Part shown: positions 17,690-27,399 of the stretch, in pieces
How the letters are laid out: each line of letters begins with the position of its first letter
Numbering within the stretch: the first letter of the stretch is position 1
Origin: an uncultured Nocardioides sp.
Lineage (GTDB): Bacteria; Actinomycetota; Actinomycetes; Propionibacteriales; Nocardioidaceae
Reading direction: 5' to 3'
Assembly (NCBI RefSeq): GCF_947488025.1
Contig: NZ_CANKYS010000010.1
Location: 100,301 to 164,300 of the forward strand
DNA length: 64,000 bases
The notes under the pieces: generated by a model
The model's input: the letters and a program-made list of their open reading frames with translations, nothing else
Told to the model about the DNA's origin: nothing
The model's database searches: none
Position numbers and translations under genes: made by a program

Positions 17690-18772
17690 TCACCAGCCGG
17701 GGTGCTGGCCCTCCAGCAGGACGCGGCCACCGTCGACGTCGTCCGCGTGCGCCTCGCCGGCGACCCAGGCGCGGATGCCGTGCCCGGCCAGCACGGCGAT
17801 GGCGGTGTCGACCGACTCGGGGGCCGTGAGCGACACCATGCCGACGCCGCAGTTGAGGGTGGCCTCGAGGTCGGCCTGGGCCACGTCACCGACACGGCGT
17901 ACGACGTCGAAGACGGGCTGCGGCGTCCACGTCGAGCGGTCGATGCGGACCGACAGCTCCTCGGGGAGCACCCGCTCGAGGTTGGCGGCGAGACCGCCAC
18001 CGGTCACGTGGGACATGGCGTGGGTCTCGGTGCGCGCGGCGAGGTCGAGGCAGGCCTTGGCGTAGATGCGGGTGGGCTCGAGGAGCTCCTCGCCCAACGT
18101 GCGACCGAAGTCGTCGACCTGCCGGTCGACGGTCCAGCCCGCCTGCTGGAGCAGGACGTGGCGCACGAGCGAGTAGCCGTTGGAGTGCAGGCCACTGGCC
18201 TCCATGGCGATCACGACATCGCCGGGACGGACGCGACCCGGGCCGAGGAGCTTGCTGGCCTCGACCACCCCGGTCGTGGCGCCGGCGACGTCGTAGTCGT
18301 CGGGGTCGAGCAGCCCGGGGTGCTCGGCGGTCTCGCCCCCGATGAGCGCACACCCGGCGACGACGCACGCCTCCGCGATGCCCTTGACGATGGCGGCGAT
18401 GCGCTCGGGGACGACCCGGCCGCAGGCGATGTAGTCGGTCATGAAGAGCGGTTCGGCGCCGCACACGACGAGGTCGTCGACCACCATGCCGACGAGGTCG
18501 AAGCCGATGGTGTCGTGGACGTCCATCATCTGCGCGATGGCGACCTTGGTGCCGACGCCGTCGGTCGAGGTGGCGAGCAGGGGCCGCTCGTAACGGGTGA
18601 GCGCGGAGGCGTCGAAGAGGCCCGCGAAGCCCCCGAGCCCCCCGATCATCTCCGGACGGCGGGCCTTCTCGACCCAGCCCTTCATCAGGTCGATCGCCCG
18701 GTCGGCCGCCTCGATCGAGACCCCGGCGGCGGCATACGCCCCGGACGTGGATGCAGTGGGCTGGTCGGTCAC
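17690..18772 (-). CDS. purM: Phosphoribosylformylglycinamidine cyclo-ligase (AIR synthetase)
   Basis: 360 residues. Fifth step of purine synthesis, FGAM to AIR with ATP. The family features LLATSTDGVGTKVAIA, DLVGMVVDDLVVCGAEPLF and VTGGGLAANLERVLP are intact. GTG 18772 has GAGGAG six bases upstream. purF lies 40 bases upstream on the same strand, so a purF-purM transcript is likely. Confidence 0.97.
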   Translation of the reverse strand: MTDQPTASTSGAYAAAGVSIEAADRAIDLMKGWVEKARRPEMIGGLGGFAGLFDASALTRYERPLLATSTDGVGTKVAIAQMMDVHDTIGFDLVGMVVDDLVVCGAEPLFMTDYIACGRVVPERIAAIVKGIAEACVVAGCALIGGETAEHPGLLDPDDYDVAGATTGVVEASKLLGPGRVRPGDVVIAMEASGLHSNGYSLVRHVLLQQAGWTVDRQVDDFGRTLGEELLEPTRIYAKACLDLAARTETHAMSHVTGGGLAANLERVLPEELSVRIDRSTWTPQPVFDVVRRVGDVAQADLEATLNCGVGMVSLTAPESVDTAIAVLAGHGIRAWVAGEAHADDVDGGRVLLEGQHPGW

Positions 18773-18812
18773 ACGGAGCTCCTCGGGTGGCGGCGTGCGG
18801 GACGGGGTGGGG

Positions 18813-20351
18813 TCAGGGGTTGTTGAGGACCGGCAGGGCCCGACCCATGGTGGGCGACTGCAGCGTCGCCTCGAGCAGGTGCTTGCCGAGCAGGCTCTCG
18901 TCGGGCAGCTCGATCGGGTACTCCCCCGTGAAGCAGGCCTGGCAGAGCCGGTCAGCCGGCTGCCCGGTCGACTCCACCATGCCCTCGAGCGAGATGTATC
19001 CGAGGCTGTCGGCGCCCACGCTCGCGGCGATCTCCTCGGGCGTCAGGCCGTTGGCGATCAGCTCGGCGCGGGTGGCGAAGTCGATGCCGTAGAAGCACGG
19101 CCACTTCACCGGCGGGCTGGAGATCCGCACGTGCACCTCGAGGGCACCGGCCTCGCGGAGCATCCGCACCTGGGCGCGCTGGGTGTTGCCACGCACGATC
19201 GAGTCGTCGACCACGACGACGCGCTTGCCGCGGATCATGTGCTCGAGGGCGTTGAGCTTGAGCCGGATGCCGAGCTGGCGCAGCGTCTGGCTGGGCTGGA
19301 TGAACGTGCGGCCGACGTAGGCGTTCTTCACGAAGCCCTGGCCGAACGGGATGCCCGACTCGGCGGCGTACCCCGATGCGGCCGGCGTGCCGGACTCCGG
19401 GACGGGCATCACCAGGTCGGCGTCGACGGGGAACTCGCGCGCCAGGCGGCGGCCCATCTCGACGCGCGCCTCGTGGACGTTGCGGCCGCTGATGGTGGCG
19501 TCGGGGCGGGCGAGGTAGACGTACTCGAAGACGCAGCCCTTGCGCGCGGGCTCGGCGAAGGTGTGCGACCGGAGGCCGTTCTCGTCGATGACGATCATCT
19601 CGCCGGGCTCGACCTCGCGCACGACGCTCGCACCGATGGTGGCGAGCGCGGCGTCCTCGCTGGCCACGACCCAGCCGCGGTCGAGGCGGCCGAGGACCAG
19701 CGGGCGGATGCCCTGCGGGTCGCGGGCGGCGTAGAGGGTGTGCTCGTTCATCCAGACGAAGCAGAAGGCCCCGCGCAGCTGCGGCAGCACCTCGAGGGCA
19801 CGCTGCTCGAGCGTGGTGTCGGGGTGGTGGGCGAGCAGTGCGGTGACGAGGCTGGTGTCGTTGGTGGCGCCCTCGACGCCCTTGATCTCGAGCTCGCCGG
19901 CGGGGCCGGGCAGCTCGCCGACCATCTCGCGCAGCTCGTGGGTGTTGATCAGGTTGCCGTTGTGGCCGAGCGCGATCGACCCGTCAGCGGTGGGCCGGAA
20001 GGTCGGCTGGGCGTTGTGCCAGGTGGACGCGCCGGTGGTGGAGTAGCGCGAGTGGCCGATGGCGAGGTGGCCCTTCAACGAGTCGAGCGTCGACTCGTCG
20101 AAGACCTGCGAGACCAGGCCCATGTCCTTGTAGACGAGGATCTGGCGCCCGTTGCTGACCGCGATGCCGGCGGACTCCTGGCCGCGGTGCTGCAGCGCGT
20201 AGAGCCCGAAGTAGGTCAGCTTGGCGACGTCCTCACCGGGGGCCCAGACGCCGAAGACGCCGCAGGCATCCTGCGGTCCCTGGTCCTGGGGGTCGAGTGC
20301 CGTGGTGAGGCGGCCGTCGCCGCCCGTCCGCCTGCTGCTCTGGTAGGGCAC
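18813..20351 (-). CDS. purF: Amidophosphoribosyltransferase
   Basis: 512 residues; the committed step of purine synthesis, PRPP to phosphoribosylamine. The N-terminal glutaminase has nucleophile Cys30 (CGVFGVWAPG), exposed after removal of a propeptide, with ALQHRGQESAG behind it. The phosphoribosyltransferase motif VVVVDDSIVRGNT is near residue 390. GTG 20351 is supported by a -10 box TAGACT seven bases upstream and no ribosome site, indicating a leaderless transcript; a further 14 in-frame residues upstream are unlikely. Confidence 0.97.
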   Translation of the reverse strand: MPYQSSRRTGGDGRLTTALDPQDQGPQDACGVFGVWAPGEDVAKLTYFGLYALQHRGQESAGIAVSNGRQILVYKDMGLVSQVFDESTLDSLKGHLAIGHSRYSTTGASTWHNAQPTFRPTADGSIALGHNGNLINTHELREMVGELPGPAGELEIKGVEGATNDTSLVTALLAHHPDTTLEQRALEVLPQLRGAFCFVWMNEHTLYAARDPQGIRPLVLGRLDRGWVVASEDAALATIGASVVREVEPGEMIVIDENGLRSHTFAEPARKGCVFEYVYLARPDATISGRNVHEARVEMGRRLAREFPVDADLVMPVPESGTPAASGYAAESGIPFGQGFVKNAYVGRTFIQPSQTLRQLGIRLKLNALEHMIRGKRVVVVDDSIVRGNTQRAQVRMLREAGALEVHVRISSPPVKWPCFYGIDFATRAELIANGLTPEEIAASVGADSLGYISLEGMVESTGQPADRLCQACFTGEYPIELPDESLLGKHLLEATLQSPTMGRALPVLNNP

Positions 20352-20402
20352 GAACCCGAGTCTACGGGCGCCCGGCCCGATCGTCGCACCCACGCCCGCC
20401 CG

Positions 20403-20481
20403 CCGATACCCCGGCCGATGTCTGAGGACGTCGTGGACGGCTGGCGGGCCGATCGACGACCGTCACGTCCTCAGGTATCGG
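20403..20481 (-). terminator. Long imperfect palindrome, terminator of the SDR-type gene's transcript
   Basis: Outer arms CCGATACC/GGTATCGG (20403-20410, 20474-20481) and inner arms TGAGGACGT/ACGTCCTCA (20423-20431, 20465-20473). It ends two bases before the stop of the upstream minus-strand gene and just ahead of the purF promoter. Confidence 0.6.
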
Positions 20482-20483
20482 TC

Positions 20484-21524
20484 TCAGGCGTCGGGCAGGA
20501 GGGTCCGGACCCGGTGGAGGGCGAGCCGGGCGGCTGCCCGGCCGACCGCCGGGAGGGGTACGACGTCCAAGAACGGCAGCGGCCGGGTCCAGGCCGGGTC
20601 GGAGGGCAGCGCGCCCTCGGGGCCGGCGTACATCGGGGTCAGCGCCCGCTGGACGGCCTCCTCGAGGTCGAGGGGCGGGCCGCCGGTGCGCGGCGTCCAG
20701 GTGTGGCCGGGACGGCAGACCATGTCGTGGCGCAGCGACTCGACGAGCGCGGTGACGGTGTGGAACGGGGCGGTGGTGACCAGCGCTGCCCCCAGCCCGA
20801 CGAGGCTGGTCGGGGCGACCGGCACCGGCACGCGGGCTCGGGACAGCCCGGCCCCGCCGCCGACGACGCGCAGGAGCTCGGGGTAGGCGACGACGTCGGG
20901 GCTGCCGAGGTCGACCGCGCCGCGCGGGCCGTCGTCGCCGAGGGCGTCGGTGACCGCGCGCAGCACGTCGGAGGCGGCGACCGGCTGCACGGAGCTGCGC
21001 ATCCACGTCGGGACCGGCTGGACGAGGAACAGCGTCGCGATCTGCCGGATGATCTCGAACGACGTCGACCCGGCGCCGATCACGACGCCGGCGCGCAGCG
21101 CGACCGCACCGTCGGTCGCACCGAGCAGGATGCGCTCGACCTCCAGACGCGAGGCGATGTGGGCGGACAGCTCCGCCTCCGGCACCTGCGGCACCAGGCC
21201 GGAGAGGTAGACGAGGCGTCGTACGCCGCTCTCGGCCACCGCGGCGGCCACGGTCTCGGCGGCGAGCCGGTCGCGGTTGCTGAAGTCGCTGCGGTCGAGG
21301 GAGTGCACGAGGTAGACGACCGCGTCGACGTCCGCGACCGCCTCGGCGACGGCCGCGGGGTCGGTGACGTCGCACCGGATCGCGCGGACCCGGTCGTCCC
21401 AGCCGAAGCGGTCGGGCCGGGGCGGCGAGGACGAGGCGGCCACGACGTCGTGACCGAGCTCGAGCAGGTGGGGCACCAGGCGCGACCCGATGTAGCCGGT
21501 GGCGCCGAGGACGAGGATCCGCAT
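20484..21524 (-). CDS. NAD(P)-binding epimerase/reductase-like protein
   Basis: 346 residues with an N-terminal Rossmann motif VLGATGYIGSRLVPHL and the atypical SDR pattern DAVVYLVHSLDRSDF, followed by RRLVYLSGL. It belongs to the NmrA/complex I NDUFA9-like or DUF2867-associated atypical SDR group. The C-terminal 150 residues are less conserved and no substrate can be read from them. It starts two bases after the SRPBCC gene ends, so the two are one unit. Confidence 0.8.
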   Translation of the reverse strand: MRILVLGATGYIGSRLVPHLLELGHDVVAASSSPPRPDRFGWDDRVRAIRCDVTDPAAVAEAVADVDAVVYLVHSLDRSDFSNRDRLAAETVAAAVAESGVRRLVYLSGLVPQVPEAELSAHIASRLEVERILLGATDGAVALRAGVVIGAGSTSFEIIRQIATLFLVQPVPTWMRSSVQPVAASDVLRAVTDALGDDGPRGAVDLGSPDVVAYPELLRVVGGGAGLSRARVPVPVAPTSLVGLGAALVTTAPFHTVTALVESLRHDMVCRPGHTWTPRTGGPPLDLEEAVQRALTPMYAGPEGALPSDPAWTRPLPFLDVVPLPAVGRAAARLALHRVRTLLPDA

Positions 21525-21527
21525 GCC

Positions 21528-21995
21528 TCAGGCCTCGCCGAGGTGCTTGAGGAGGTTGCGCGAGAAGACGGTGCCCATGTGCTTCACGACGCCGGCCATG
21601 ACGCGCTCGACCGCGGGCCGGGCGAGGCCGGGCAGCGGCAGGTGGGTCGAGATCTGCAGGTCGATGCTGACCTCGGTGCCGCCGTCGGCGTGGTCGGCCA
21701 GGTCGTAGGTGCCGTTGACCGCGGTCATCTCGTCGGGGCGCTCGGGGTCGTGGGTGAACACGATCCGGTCCTCGGGGGTCAGGCCCATGACCTCGGTGAA
21801 GGTCGGCGCCACCGAGATGCCCAGCACGGGGATGGTGCCCATCCGCCAGGTCCAGCGGTCGCCGTCGACGGCGATGCTGGTGACGTAGGGGGTGATCTGC
21901 GCGATCAGGTCGGCGTCGGTGAGGGCGGCCCACACCTCGCTGCGCGGTGAGCGGAGCACGGCCGAGGAGCGGTCGCGAGCACGGAAGGTCGCCAT
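21528..21995 (-). CDS. SRPBCC (START-like) family protein
   Basis: 155 residues; begins MATFRARDRSSAVLRSPRSEVWAAL and has the helix-grip pattern ending in a long C-terminal helix (AVERVMAGVVKHMG). Such proteins bind hydrophobic ligands; no ligand can be inferred. ATG 21995 has TAACGT seven bases upstream, suggesting a leaderless start; a longer reading to 22022 would swallow this box. Pairs with the downstream NAD(P)-binding gene; SRPBCC plus SDR fusions are common in the DUF2867 group. Confidence 0.78.
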   Translation of the reverse strand: MATFRARDRSSAVLRSPRSEVWAALTDADLIAQITPYVTSIAVDGDRWTWRMGTIPVLGISVAPTFTEVMGLTPEDRIVFTHDPERPDEMTAVNGTYDLADHADGGTEVSIDLQISTHLPLPGLARPAVERVMAGVVKHMGTVFSRNLLKHLGEA

Positions 21996-22121
21996 GCGCG
22001 CCACGTTACCGACGAGTTCCACACGCGCGGCTCACCCGGTCAGCGGTGGGTGACGCAGGTCTCGGGGCTCGGAAACGTGCGTGGCGCACCGCTCGTACGA
22101 CGACACGCCGGGGTCGGGCGG

Positions 22122-22179
22122 CCGAGCGGTGGTCCAGCCACGTTCCCGCGCTGCGGAAGGTGGGTGGGCCACCGCTCGG
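22122..22179 (-). terminator. Imperfect palindrome downstream of the M20 peptidase
   Basis: CCGAGCGGTGG (22122-22132) pairs with CCACCGCTCGG (22169-22179), with further imperfect pairing inside. A degenerate half copy (GGAAACGTGCGTGG..CACCGCTCG) sits at about 22071-22095. It lies 12 bases after the M20 gene on the minus strand. Confidence 0.55.
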
Positions 22180-22191
22180 GCGGGGCGCAGG

Positions 22192-23541
22192 TCAGGAGCG
22201 CGGCAGCTCGCCGAGGTTGCGGAGCAGGAGCGCCTCGGCCTTGACGACCTTCTCGAACTCGGCGAGGTGGAGGCCCTCGTTGGCGCCGTGGGCGCGGGTG
22301 TCGGGGTCCTCGACGCCGGTGACGAGCACGCTGGCCTGCGGGAACGCCTCGAGGAACTCGGCGATGAAGGGGATCGAGCCGCCGACGCCCATGTCGACCG
22401 GCGCGGTGCCGTCCCAGGCCTCGGCGAACGCGGCGCGCGCAGCGTCGTACGCCGGACCGCTGGCGTCGATCTGCGTCGCCTCGCCGGTGTCCACGACGGT
22501 CGTGGTGAGGGTCGCGCCCCAGGGCGTGTGCTTCTCGAGGTGGGCCTGGAGGCACTGGACGGCGTTGGCCGTGGTGTCGCCCGGGGCGATGCGCATGCTG
22601 ATGCGGCAGCGCGCGGCGGGGACGAGGGTGTTGGACGCGCCCTCGACCTTGGGGGCGTCGAGCCCGGTGATGCTGATGGACGGCTTGGTCCAGAGGCGCT
22701 CGACGACCGACCCGGAGCCGATCCACTCGATGCCCTCGGCGGCGCCGGACTCGGCGCGGAGGCGGGCCTCGGGGTAGTCGACGTCGGCGGCCGGACCGGA
22801 GTGCAGGCCCTCGACCGCGACGTCGCCGGCGTCGTCGTTGAGCGAGGCGATGACGCGGCTGAGCGTCATGATCGAGTCGGGCACCAGGCCGCCCCACATG
22901 CCGCTGTGGACGGCGTGGGTGAGGGTGCGGACCTCGACGTCCATCCGGACCAGGCCGCGCAGCGACGTGGTGAGGGCGGGCTCGCCGATGTCCCAGTTGC
23001 CGGAGTCGGCGATGACGATGACGTCGGCCTCGAGGCGGTCCTTGTAGGTCTCGAGCAGCTCGACGAGGGTGTCGGAGCCGACCTCCTCCTCTCCCTCGAT
23101 GAACATCACCAGGTTGACCGGCAGGTCGTCGCCGAAGATCCGGACCGCGCCGAGGTGGGCGGCGATGCCGGCCTTGTCGTCGGCGGCACCGCGGCCGTAG
23201 AGCCGGTCGCCACGCTCGGTGGGCTCCCACGGCGGGGAGTCCCAGTCGGCGTGGTCGTTCTCGGGCTGGACGTCGTGGTGGGCATAGAGCAGCACGGTCG
23301 GCGCACCCTCGGGGCCGGCCTTCCTCGCGATCACGGCCGGCGGGGCACCGTCGTGGGCGCGGACGATCTCGGTCTCGAAGCCCTCGGCGGCGAACAGGTC
23401 ACGGGTCGCCTCGGCGCTGCGCTCGACCTCGCCGGCGCGGGCCGGGTCGGCGGACACGGACTGGATGCGGACGAGGTCCTCGAGGTCACGGCGGATGCCG
23501 GGCATGACCTCGGCGAGACGAGCGGAGATGTCGACAGTCAT
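22192..23541 (-). CDS. M20 family dipeptidase/metallopeptidase
   Basis: 449 residues. Zinc-dependent dipeptidase of the CPG70/PepV-like M20 group. Metal ligands are visible: LLYAHHDVQP (His and Asp), the bridging Asp in GRGAADDKAG, the catalytic Glu pair EGEEEVGS and the later Asp in VIADSGNW. Near the C-terminus VGGSIPFI and HGANEGLHL supply the last ligands. The start has a leaderless -10 box TAGGGT (23548-23553) six bases upstream. Confidence 0.9.
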   Translation of the reverse strand: MTVDISARLAEVMPGIRRDLEDLVRIQSVSADPARAGEVERSAEATRDLFAAEGFETEIVRAHDGAPPAVIARKAGPEGAPTVLLYAHHDVQPENDHADWDSPPWEPTERGDRLYGRGAADDKAGIAAHLGAVRIFGDDLPVNLVMFIEGEEEVGSDTLVELLETYKDRLEADVIVIADSGNWDIGEPALTTSLRGLVRMDVEVRTLTHAVHSGMWGGLVPDSIMTLSRVIASLNDDAGDVAVEGLHSGPAADVDYPEARLRAESGAAEGIEWIGSGSVVERLWTKPSISITGLDAPKVEGASNTLVPAARCRISMRIAPGDTTANAVQCLQAHLEKHTPWGATLTTTVVDTGEATQIDASGPAYDAARAAFAEAWDGTAPVDMGVGGSIPFIAEFLEAFPQASVLVTGVEDPDTRAHGANEGLHLAEFEKVVKAEALLLRNLGELPRS

Positions 23542-23631
23542 GTCCCGACCCTAGCCGGGGACGACGGCGTCGCTGGCGGTGGCCGCGGCCCTCCTCGCCT
23601 GCCGAGAAGTGCCCGGTCGGCGGCCCGGACG

Positions 23632-23743
23632 GGCAGGAAGTGCCCGGTCACCGCCGTGAACCGGCAGGAAGTGCCCGGTCACCGCCGTGAACCGGCAGGA
23701 AGTGCCCGGTCACCGCCGTGAACCGGCAGGAAGTGCCCTGTCA
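23632..23743. repeat. 31-base tandem repeat, three full copies and one partial
   Basis: A unit beginning GGCAGGAAGTGCCCGGTCAC starts at 23632, 23663, 23694 and 23725, exactly 31 bases apart. The last copy is partial, changes CCGG to CCTG and runs into the GNAT stop codon. A further related copy (GAAGTGCCCGGTCGG) sits at about 23606. It fills the gap between two minus-strand genes. Confidence 0.9.
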
Positions 23744-24523
23744 GCCGCGCATCTCCAACATCAGCTGGCGCTCGGTGCCGGCGAAGCCGAGCCGGCGGTA
23801 GACACCGATGGCCTCCCCGTCGTCGTCGGCGACGATGACGAGGGTGCGGGCGCTGAGGTGCTCGAGGGCGTGGCGACCGGCCGCGTGCACGGCTGCCGCG
23901 GCGAGGCCCTTGCGCCGGTGGTCGGGGTGCGTCTCGACGCTCTGGAATCGCGCGACGCCGTCCTCGGTGGTGAAGACGGCGGCGGTGCTCACGACCTCGC
24001 CGTCGACGAGGACGCCGAAGCGGGCGCCGCGGCCGGCGGCGACGAGGGACTGCTCCTGGACGTTGCGTCCGCGGGCGAACCGCAGGTGCGACTCCGGGTC
24101 GTCGTGCTCCTCGATCGCGACGCTCAGCTGCGCGCGGCTCTCCCAGTCGGCCTCGGACTCCAGCGCGCGCACCTCGCCCTCCACCTCACGGGGCGGCCGG
24201 AGCTCGGACGCGGTGAGCACGGAGGCCACGTCGACCACCAGCCCGGCCGCCTCGAAGGCGGCCCGCGACTCCGGGGCCAGCTCGGGGGTGTCGATGCCGA
24301 TGCTCACGTGACCGGCCTCGGGGAACTCGGTGCGGAAGGCGCCCACCACCTCCCGCTCACCGCCGGGGACGGGCGGCTCGGCGAGCAGGATGAAGTTGCC
24401 CCAGTAGTACGTCGGGTTGGCCGGCGTACGGACCACGAGGTGGGTGCCGCGGTCCTCCACGGTGCTGCCCGAGGCGGTCAGCAGGGCCAGGTCGGTGCGG
24501 AAGCCGAGCGAGGTCACGTCCAT
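23741..24523 (-). CDS. GNAT family N-acetyltransferase
   Basis: 260 residues. The acetyl-CoA-binding domain is in the second half: motif VETHPDHRRKGLAAAAVHAAG near residue 195 (the R/Q-x-x-G-x-A pattern) and YRRLGFAGTERQLML at the end. The first half is a second, degenerate GNAT-like or unrelated domain. Substrate unknown. A -10 box TAGCCT lies seven bases before the ATG and begins with the stop codon of the phosphoketolase gene. Confidence 0.85.
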   Translation of the reverse strand: MDVTSLGFRTDLALLTASGSTVEDRGTHLVVRTPANPTYYWGNFILLAEPPVPGGEREVVGAFRTEFPEAGHVSIGIDTPELAPESRAAFEAAGLVVDVASVLTASELRPPREVEGEVRALESEADWESRAQLSVAIEEHDDPESHLRFARGRNVQEQSLVAAGRGARFGVLVDGEVVSTAAVFTTEDGVARFQSVETHPDHRRKGLAAAAVHAAGRHALEHLSARTLVIVADDDGEAIGVYRRLGFAGTERQLMLEMRG

Positions 24524-24530
24524 GGGGCGC

Positions 24531-24536
24531 AGGCTA
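24531..24536 (-). promoter_or_regulatory. -10 box formed by the phosphoketolase stop codon
   Basis: TAGCCT on the minus strand; its first three bases are the TAG stop of the phosphoketolase gene (24534-24536). The GNAT start follows after seven bases without a ribosome site. Confidence 0.5.
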
Positions 24537-26951
24537 GAGGTTGTCCGCCCCCGTGTCGGGATCGGCCGTCGTCGACGGCGATTCTCCGCGCCCGGGATCG
24601 GCGCCCGCGTCCCACTGCCAGTCGCGCACCTCGGGCAGGTCGTCCCCGTGCTCGCGCGTCCACTGGCGGGCCCGGCGGCGGGTGTCGACCATCAGCTGAC
24701 GGACGGCGGCGGCGCGCGTGCCGAGCCCCGGCACGCGGTCGATGACGTCCATCACGAGGTGGTAGCGGTCGGTGTCGTTCATCATCACCATGTCGAACGG
24801 CGTGGTCGTGGTGCCCTCCTCCTTGTAGCCGCGGACGTGGATGTTGTCGTGGTTGGTGCGCCGGTAGGTCAGCCGGTGGATCAGCCACGGATAGCCGTGG
24901 AAGGCGAAGACCACCGGCTTGTCGGTGGTGAAGACGGCGTCGAACGCCCGGTCGCCCATCCCGTGGGGGTGCTCGCCCTGGTCCTGCAGGCGCATCAGGT
25001 TGACCACGTTGACGAAGCGCACCCGCAGCTCGGGGAGGTGCTCGCGCAGCAGGGACACCGCGGCCAGCGCCTCGAGCGTGGGTACGTCGCCCGCTGCCGC
25101 CACGACCACGTCGGGGTCGCCGTCGTCGTTCGAGGCCCACTCCCAGATGCCGAGCCCACGGGCGCAGTGCAGGTCGGCCTGCTCGGCGTCGAGCCAGTCG
25201 AAGCTGGGCTGCTTGCCCGACACCACGACGTTCACGTAGTGCTCGCTCTGCAGGCAGTGGGACATCGTGGACAGCAGGGTGTTGGCGTCCGGCGGCAGGT
25301 AGACGCGTACGACCTCAGCCTTCTTGTTGACCACGTGGTCGATGAAGCCGGGGTCCTGGTGGGAGAAGCCGTTGTGGTCCTGGCGCCACACGTGCGAGCT
25401 GAGCAGGTAGTTCAGGCTCGCGATGCGCGGACGCCACTCGATCTCGCGGGTCGTCTTCAGCCACTTGGCGTGCTGGTTGAGCATCGAGTCGACGAGGTGG
25501 ATGAACGCCTCGTAGCAGCTGAAGAGTCCGTGCCGGCCGGTGAGCAGGTAGCCCTCGAGCCAGCCCTGGCAGGTGTGCTCCGAGAGGATCTCGACCACGC
25601 GTCCGGAGCGCGCCAGGTGCTCGTCGACGTCGGCGAGCTCGCCCGCCCAGACCTTGTCGGTCACCTCGTAGACCGCGTCGAGCCGGTTGGACGCGGTCTC
25701 GTCGGGCCCGAAGATGCGGAAGGTGGTGTCGTTGTCGCGCACCACGCCGACGAGCCACTGCCCGAGCACGCGGGTCGGCTCGTGGATGGACGCACCGGGG
25801 CGCTCCACCTCCACGGCGCTGTCCCGCCAGTCCGGCAGCCGCAGCGGGCGCTTGAGCAGGCCACCGTTGGCGTGCGGGTTGGCGCCCATCCGCCGGGTGC
25901 CGGACGGTGCGTTGGCGCGTACGGCCTCGACGGGCCGGCCGTCGTCGTCGAAGAGCTCGTCGGGGGCGTAGGAGCGCAGCCACTCCTCGAGCTGCGCGCG
26001 GTGGTCGTCGTTGTCCCGCGTCCCGGCCAGCGGCACCTGGTGGGCGCGCCACGTCCCCTCGACCGGCTTGCCGTCAACCTCAGCAGGCCCGGTCCAGCCC
26101 TTCGGCGTGACGAGCAGGATCATCGGCCACGGCCGGCGCTCGACGTCGCCGTCCTCGCGGGCGGCTCGCCAGGTCTCGCGGATCATGTCGTGGGCCTCGT
26201 CGAGCGCCGCGGCCATCTGCCGGTGGACGTCGGTGGGGTCGTCGCCCTCGACGGTGAGCACGTGGTGCCCGTATCCGCGCAGCAGGCTCTCCAGCTCCTC
26301 GCGCGGCATCCGGGCGGGGATGGTCGGGTTGGCGATCTTCCACCCGTTGAGGGCCAGGATCGGCAGCACGGCGCCGTCGTGGACCGGGTCGACGAACTTG
26401 TTGCCGTGCCAGCTCGCCGCCAGCGGGCCGGTCTCGAACTCCCCGTCGCCGACGACCGCGGTCACCACCAGGTCGGGGTTGTCCATCGCGGCGCCGTAGG
26501 CGTGCGAGAGGACGTAGCCGAGCTCGCCGCCCTCGTGGATGGAGCCCGGCGTCTCGGGGGCGACGTGGCTCGGGATGCCGCCGGGGAAGGAGAACTGCCG
26601 GAACAGCCGCCCCATCCCGTCGCGGTCGTCACCGATCGCGGGGAACACCTCCGAGTAGGTGCCCTCCAGCCAGGCGTTGGCCACCGCGGCCGGCCCGCCG
26701 TGGCCCGGGCCGCAGAGGATGATCGCGTCGACGTCGCGCTCACGGATCAGCCGGTTGAGGTGGGTCCAGACGAGGTTGAGGCCGGGGGTGGTGCCCCAGT
26801 GGCCGAGCAGCCGCGGCTTGATGTCCTCGCGCTCGAGCGGTCGCTCGAGGAGCGGGTTGTCGAGCAGGTAGATCTGCCCGACGGAGAGGTAGTTGGCTGC
26901 ACGGAACCAGAGGTCGAGGTCGTGGACCTGGTCGTCGGTGAGGGTCGCCAT
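24534..26951 (-). CDS. xfp: Phosphoketolase (xylulose 5-phosphate/fructose 6-phosphate)
   Basis: 805 residues, full family length. Thiamine diphosphate enzyme that splits X5P or F6P with phosphate into acetyl phosphate and a shorter sugar phosphate. Visible: N-terminal [18 protein letters not shown], ThDP/Mg segment [11 protein letters not shown], and the C-terminal [17 protein letters not shown] region ([14 protein letters not shown]). The start ATG 26951 gives [20 protein letters not shown]; the longer reading is non-coding. AAGGAG lies only one base before the ATG, an unusually short spacer. Dual substrate use is not decidable from sequence. Confidence 0.96.
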   Translation of the reverse strand: MATLTDDQVHDLDLWFRAANYLSVGQIYLLDNPLLERPLEREDIKPRLLGHWGTTPGLNLVWTHLNRLIRERDVDAIILCGPGHGGPAAVANAWLEGTYSEVFPAIGDDRDGMGRLFRQFSFPGGIPSHVAPETPGSIHEGGELGYVLSHAYGAAMDNPDLVVTAVVGDGEFETGPLAASWHGNKFVDPVHDGAVLPILALNGWKIANPTIPARMPREELESLLRGYGHHVLTVEGDDPTDVHRQMAAALDEAHDMIRETWRAAREDGDVERRPWPMILLVTPKGWTGPAEVDGKPVEGTWRAHQVPLAGTRDNDDHRAQLEEWLRSYAPDELFDDDGRPVEAVRANAPSGTRRMGANPHANGGLLKRPLRLPDWRDSAVEVERPGASIHEPTRVLGQWLVGVVRDNDTTFRIFGPDETASNRLDAVYEVTDKVWAGELADVDEHLARSGRVVEILSEHTCQGWLEGYLLTGRHGLFSCYEAFIHLVDSMLNQHAKWLKTTREIEWRPRIASLNYLLSSHVWRQDHNGFSHQDPGFIDHVVNKKAEVVRVYLPPDANTLLSTMSHCLQSEHYVNVVVSGKQPSFDWLDAEQADLHCARGLGIWEWASNDDGDPDVVVAAAGDVPTLEALAAVSLLREHLPELRVRFVNVVNLMRLQDQGEHPHGMGDRAFDAVFTTDKPVVFAFHGYPWLIHRLTYRRTNHDNIHVRGYKEEGTTTTPFDMVMMNDTDRYHLVMDVIDRVPGLGTRAAAVRQLMVDTRRRARQWTREHGDDLPEVRDWQWDAGADPGRGESPSTTADPDTGADNL

Positions 26952-27048
26952 GCTCCTTCGTACCGGAAACCGGGCGGCGCGCACACCCCCTGTCACCGAC
27001 AGTTCGGGTGAACTGTCGGGTGATCTGTCGGGTGAGCCGACCGCCGGC

Positions 27049-27387
27049 TCAGCCCCCGAGCGGGAGGTAGGGCGAGAGGTCGGTGCGCTCGCCGCTGGCG
27101 CGGACGCTGCCGGAGTCGAGCGCCTCGCCCCACGTCGTACGCCCCGTGGCGAGGGCGAGCCACGTCTCGGCGTCGGTCTCGACGACGGCCGGCGGGGTGC
27201 CCCGCGTGTGGCGCACCCCGGGCACGACCTGGACGGCGGCGAAGGGCGGCACGCGCACCTCGACCGAGCGGCCGGGGGCGCGCACCTCGAGGGCGGCGAG
27301 GTAGTGCTTGACCAGGGCCCGGGTGTCGCCGTCTGCCTCGGCCGTCGCGAGCTGGTCGGGGCTGAGGAGCTTGAGTCGGGCGGGCAC
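27049..27387 (-). CDS. Sterol carrier family protein (SCP2-like fold)
   Basis: 112 residues, the standard length of the small actinobacterial sterol carrier family often found near purine genes. Segments [30 protein letters not shown] and [16 protein letters not shown] are typical. Ligand unknown. GTG 27387 has a leaderless -10 box TAGCCT (27394-27399) made from the stop codon of the upstream hydrolase. No gene follows for 95 bases until the phosphoketolase start, which lies on the same strand. Confidence 0.8.
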   Translation of the reverse strand: MPARLKLLSPDQLATAEADGDTRALVKHYLAALEVRAPGRSVEVRVPPFAAVQVVPGVRHTRGTPPAVVETDAETWLALATGRTTWGEALDSGSVRASGERTDLSPYLPLGG

Positions 27388-27393
27388 GGACCG

Positions 27394-27399
27394 AGGCTA
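27394..27399 (-). promoter_or_regulatory. -10 box formed by the hydrolase stop codon
   Basis: TAGCCT, whose TAG (27397-27399) is the stop codon of the alpha/beta hydrolase gene. GTG of the sterol carrier gene follows after six bases, with no ribosome site. Confidence 0.55.

Noticed and set aside
18597..21950. Open frame of 1117 codons on the plus strand across purM/purF and neighbours
   Set aside because: It is the GC-rich antisense of well-supported purine genes; composition is His/Asp/Gly/Arg biased and no domain is visible. The same holds for the long plus-strand frames at 30348-33458 and 46783-50121.
23632..23743. Possible CRISPR array
   Set aside because: The 31-base units are directly contiguous with no spacers between them, and no cas genes are present.
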